A DNA stretch of 34,565 bases from Funneliformis mosseae (taxonomy: Eukaryota; Glomeromycota; Glomeromycetes; Glomerales; Glomeraceae): positions 1 through 34,565 of the forward strand of contig CAJVPP010000368.1 in NCBI GenBank assembly GCA_910592005.1. Direction: 5' to 3'. Below are positions 31,866 to 34,565 of this stretch, piece after piece (positions within the stretch are counted from its first letter, which is position 1; each line of letters begins with the position of its first letter). The notes beneath the pieces are model-generated. The model saw nothing but the letters and a program-made list of their open reading frames with translations, had not been told where the DNA came from and searched no databases. The position numbers and the translations under genes are program-made.

Positions 31866-32049
31866 AAATTTTGTAGTTCTCTGTACCTAGTTTTTAAATA
31901 AAATTAAAAAATGAATAAATATTTACATTACACATTGTGTCTTATATTTCATATTTTTTTTTACATATTTTATTTTTTATGCAAGTTTTTTTCTTTAATC
32001 AACCTACTAACAAATAAGATAAACCTTTAAAAAAAATGAAAGTCTCTTA

Positions 32050-33880
32050 TAGTTATATAAAAAAAGAACTTTGTTTGAAAAAAATAAAATATAATCATCT
32101 TTTTTAAAATAAAGGACTTGGCTAATAAATATGATATTAATAAAGGTATGGTAAGTGACATTTTAAAGAAGAAAGACTATTAGTTTTCTGTGAATACCAA
32201 TTCATACCAAGTATAAATGCCTGCTGAAACCTCTTTAAAATAATTTAATCATACTCTTTTTTATATTTTTAATATAGTTTTGATAGTTTCAGCTTTTATC
32301 ATATTAAATAAGTTTATCGTATTCTTTATTATGATTTTAATATAGTTTCATCTAAGTTTCAACTGTTATTAAGAGATTTTTCCCTCATCTATAATACTAA
32401 GCTAATTTGAAATGTGATAAGAAAACTTCATTCCTTCTCATTGAAGAAGCATTAGTAATATGAGTAGATAACGCACTTAAAGCTAGCCTTATTATTACTG
32501 ATGATATTCTTTCAATAAAAGCCTTGAGTTTTGCTTTTTATTAAAGCAGAATAAGTTTAAAAGGTCTAATAATTGGGTGGATAACTTTAAAAATGACATA
32601 ACCTTAAATAGTACCATATACATAAAGAAGTTACAAGTATGTCGCTCAAAGATCTTGAAATAATGAGAAAGAATCTCTAGTAAATATTAAAAAAATATAG
32701 TCCTGAAGATATATTCAATTGTGACAAAATAGGACTGTTTTGAAAGATAAAATTATGTTGAATGATATCTAATGAATAAACATCAGGAAAGAAATAATTA
32801 AAGAATTATATAATGATCCTATTTACATGCAATACAACAGAGAGTAAAAAGCTAAAGCCTTTATTCATATAAAAGTATGAAAATCCTAGGGTTATTAAGA
32901 ATATTGATAAATGAACACTTTCAGTTAAATACTATTAGAACTAAAAAGTTGGATGCAGGTTTCAATCTAAAATGATTATATAAAAAACTTGATACAAAAA
33001 TGAGAAGATAAAATTAGAAAATTATTCTTCTTATAGATAATGCTCTGATACATGTTCTTATGAAACTATCCATCTGACTAATATTATCATTTAATCCTTC
33101 CCTTCAAATATCATTATACACCTCTAACCTTGTGATCAAGATATCATAAATAGTTTTAAGGTGAGAAATATAATTGATTTAATAATTCTTTAGTTAAAAT
33201 ATAATTGACATTAACTTTATTTATAATTAATTCTAATTCAACTTATTTTAGGTATAATATCAAAAGCTTTATTTACAAAATTAGATTAAAACTTTTGATA
33301 AATTTAATAAATACTATATCAAACTCTCTGAAATTGATATTAAAAAGTATATAAAATACATTGCACAAGTATGAGATAATGTTACAAATAAAATAATTGA
33401 AAATTGTTAGGTGAAAGCAGATATTTTACCTAAAGAATATCATAAAAATGAGAATAAAACTAGTAATGATATATTATTTGAACTTAAATAGCTAAAGGAG
33501 ATGGAAGAAATTCAAGTATTAATTAATAAACTAGATTTTAACAATTCTTTTTCCGCTGAAGAATTTATCAAGTATAATAAGTCTGAGATTACAGATGAAA
33601 TGATATCTGATGAAGAAATTTTAAAAGCAGTTTTACCTGATCAAGAGACAAAAGAGAGAAAGATTCTTTATCACTGATAATTACTTCTAGAAAAGTTATT
33701 GAGGCTTATGATAAAGTAATTTTATATTTAAAGCAGTAAGAAAAATCTTTTAGCATAAAAAAGGAAGAGTTAAGGTCTATTAAAAAGCTTAGAAAAGAAA
33801 CTTTAAAATAATAGTTTGCCTTTTCAAAATAAACTAATCTTGATAAATTTATTACTATAATAGAATAGTAATTTGAAGGA
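32050..33880 (+). pseudogene. Dead pogo/CENP-B-like (Tigger-type) DDE transposase
   Basis: Homology blocks appear in order, in shifting frames with many stops. A CENP-B N-terminal helix-turn-helix lies at about 32115-32180 (LANKYDINKGMVSDILKKKD). A Tc5-type DNA-binding region lies at about 32440-32595 (EEALVI-stop-VDNALKASL, NWVDNFKK). The first DDE aspartate block is near 32708 (DIFNCDKIGLF-stop-KIK, where active relatives have DETGLFWK). The second is near 33027 (LLIDNALIH), then FPSNIIIHL-stop-PCDQDII near 33103. The C-terminal tail is open from 33501 (LINKLDFNN, EEFIKYNKSEITDEMISDEE). At least two stops replace tryptophan (TGG to TGA), consistent with C-to-T decay. The element is inactive. 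Confidence 0.8.
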
Positions 33881-33884
33881 TTAT

Positions 33885-34220
33885 GCAATAATATTTATAT
33901 TTTTTTTTACTTTTTACAAAATAAAATAATATTATAATTATAAGAAATTTTGATGTATTGACTAAATAACACCTTATAATTATGTTAAAATTTTGTTAAA
34001 ATTTTGTTGAAATTGTGTCGAGAAATCACATTATTTTTTATTAATTTTTAATCAATTTTTGTTAAACTTATGTTGAAATTACTTATTGATTTTTTTACTA
34101 AATTGTGACAAATAATTTTATTATGATTTTTATTTATTACTAAGGTAATGATTTGTTATTGTTGATCTATTCTGATTGTTTGATATATTATATTTATTAA
34201 TTTGTGTAAGTTATTTTTGG
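33885..34220. other. AT-rich sequence with short GTTAAAATTTT repeats
   Basis: Between the transposase relic and the tandem duplication. Holds short direct repeats of GTTAAAATTTT/GTTGAAATT near 33982-34080, otherwise nothing recognised. Confidence 0.5.
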
Positions 34221-34480
34221 ATTGATCTAATTTTTATAAATAATATGATATATTATTATTTTAACTTTTTATTTTTATACAAATTAGAATTTTTGATCAT
34301 GAAGAATTCTTTTTGTATTATTTTAATCATGAGTTTGTTTATTATATTTAGATTGATCTAATTTTTATAAATAATACAATGTACAATTATAATATGATAC
34401 TTATATTATTTTTTTGACTTTTTGTTTTAATACAAATCAGAATTTTAATTAAGATTGTATTATTTCAATTATGAGTAAAG
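34221..34480. repeat. Tandem duplication with ~131-bp period
   Basis: ATTGATCTAATTTTTATAAA occurs at 34221 and again at 34352. Between and after these, matched blocks follow in the same order (AATTAGAATTTT / AATCAGAATTTT; TATTATTTTAATCATGAG / TATTATTTCAATTATGAG). Two diverged copies; no coding function seen. Confidence 0.7.
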
Positions 34481-34565
34481 AATTTTACAAGATATCAAAT
34501 CAATGGATAAATTTATTTATAAAGGGAAGTATTTTTTACCATTGTATAATTTTTCACCTTTTGAA

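Overview
This looks like nuclear DNA of an AT-rich, intron-dense fungus, most likely an arbuscular mycorrhizal fungus of the Rhizophagus type. That placement is inference. It rests on many short GT...AG introns of roughly 50-200 bp, fungal-type gene families, low GC, and decayed pogo/CENP-B-like transposons. Exon joins were worked out by hand from splice-site phase and family conservation, so coordinates are models, not transcript-proven.

Layout. Positions 1-3847 are repeat-rich: a truncated repeat at the left edge, a ~197-bp pogo-like MITE (222-418), two diverged copies of a ~0.6-kb repeat (one holding a ~156-bp insertion with inverted ends), and a broken coding relic near 3000-3490. Positions 3848-27546 form a compact gene island with almost strictly alternating orientation: SLS1-like mitochondrial regulator (+), enolase-phosphatase E1 (-), small coiled-coil protein (+), VPS45 (-), mitochondrial ribosomal protein mL49 (+), NSA1/WDR74 (-), queuosine-salvage protein (+), ERJ5-like ER J-protein (-), F-box/JmjC/APH-like fusion (+), 1279-aa coiled-coil protein (-) and a CCCH zinc-finger protein (-). 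Positions 27550-34565 are extremely AT-rich and gene-poor. They hold an 842-bp hAT-like MITE with a 50-bp internal minisatellite (30359-31200), a dead pogo/CENP-B-like transposase (about 32050-33880) and a tandem duplication near the right edge.

How the genes relate. They are mostly housekeeping: mitochondrial expression (SLS1, mL49), methionine salvage (E1), endosomal fusion (VPS45), 60S assembly (NSA1), tRNA-modification salvage (queuosine), ER folding (ERJ5) and mRNA metabolism (CCCH). They are not one pathway. The organisation is head-to-head pairs with short shared promoters alternating with tail-to-tail pairs.

The most rewarding items are: the hAT-like MITE built around paired foldback units whose variation sits mainly at CpG sites; the JmjC fusion whose iron-binding core is split over exons as small as 16 nt; a one-base frameshift in VPS45; two exon junctions that cannot be joined in frame with ordinary GT-AG splicing; and in-frame introns (ERJ5, coiled-coil gene) whose retention would give altered proteins.
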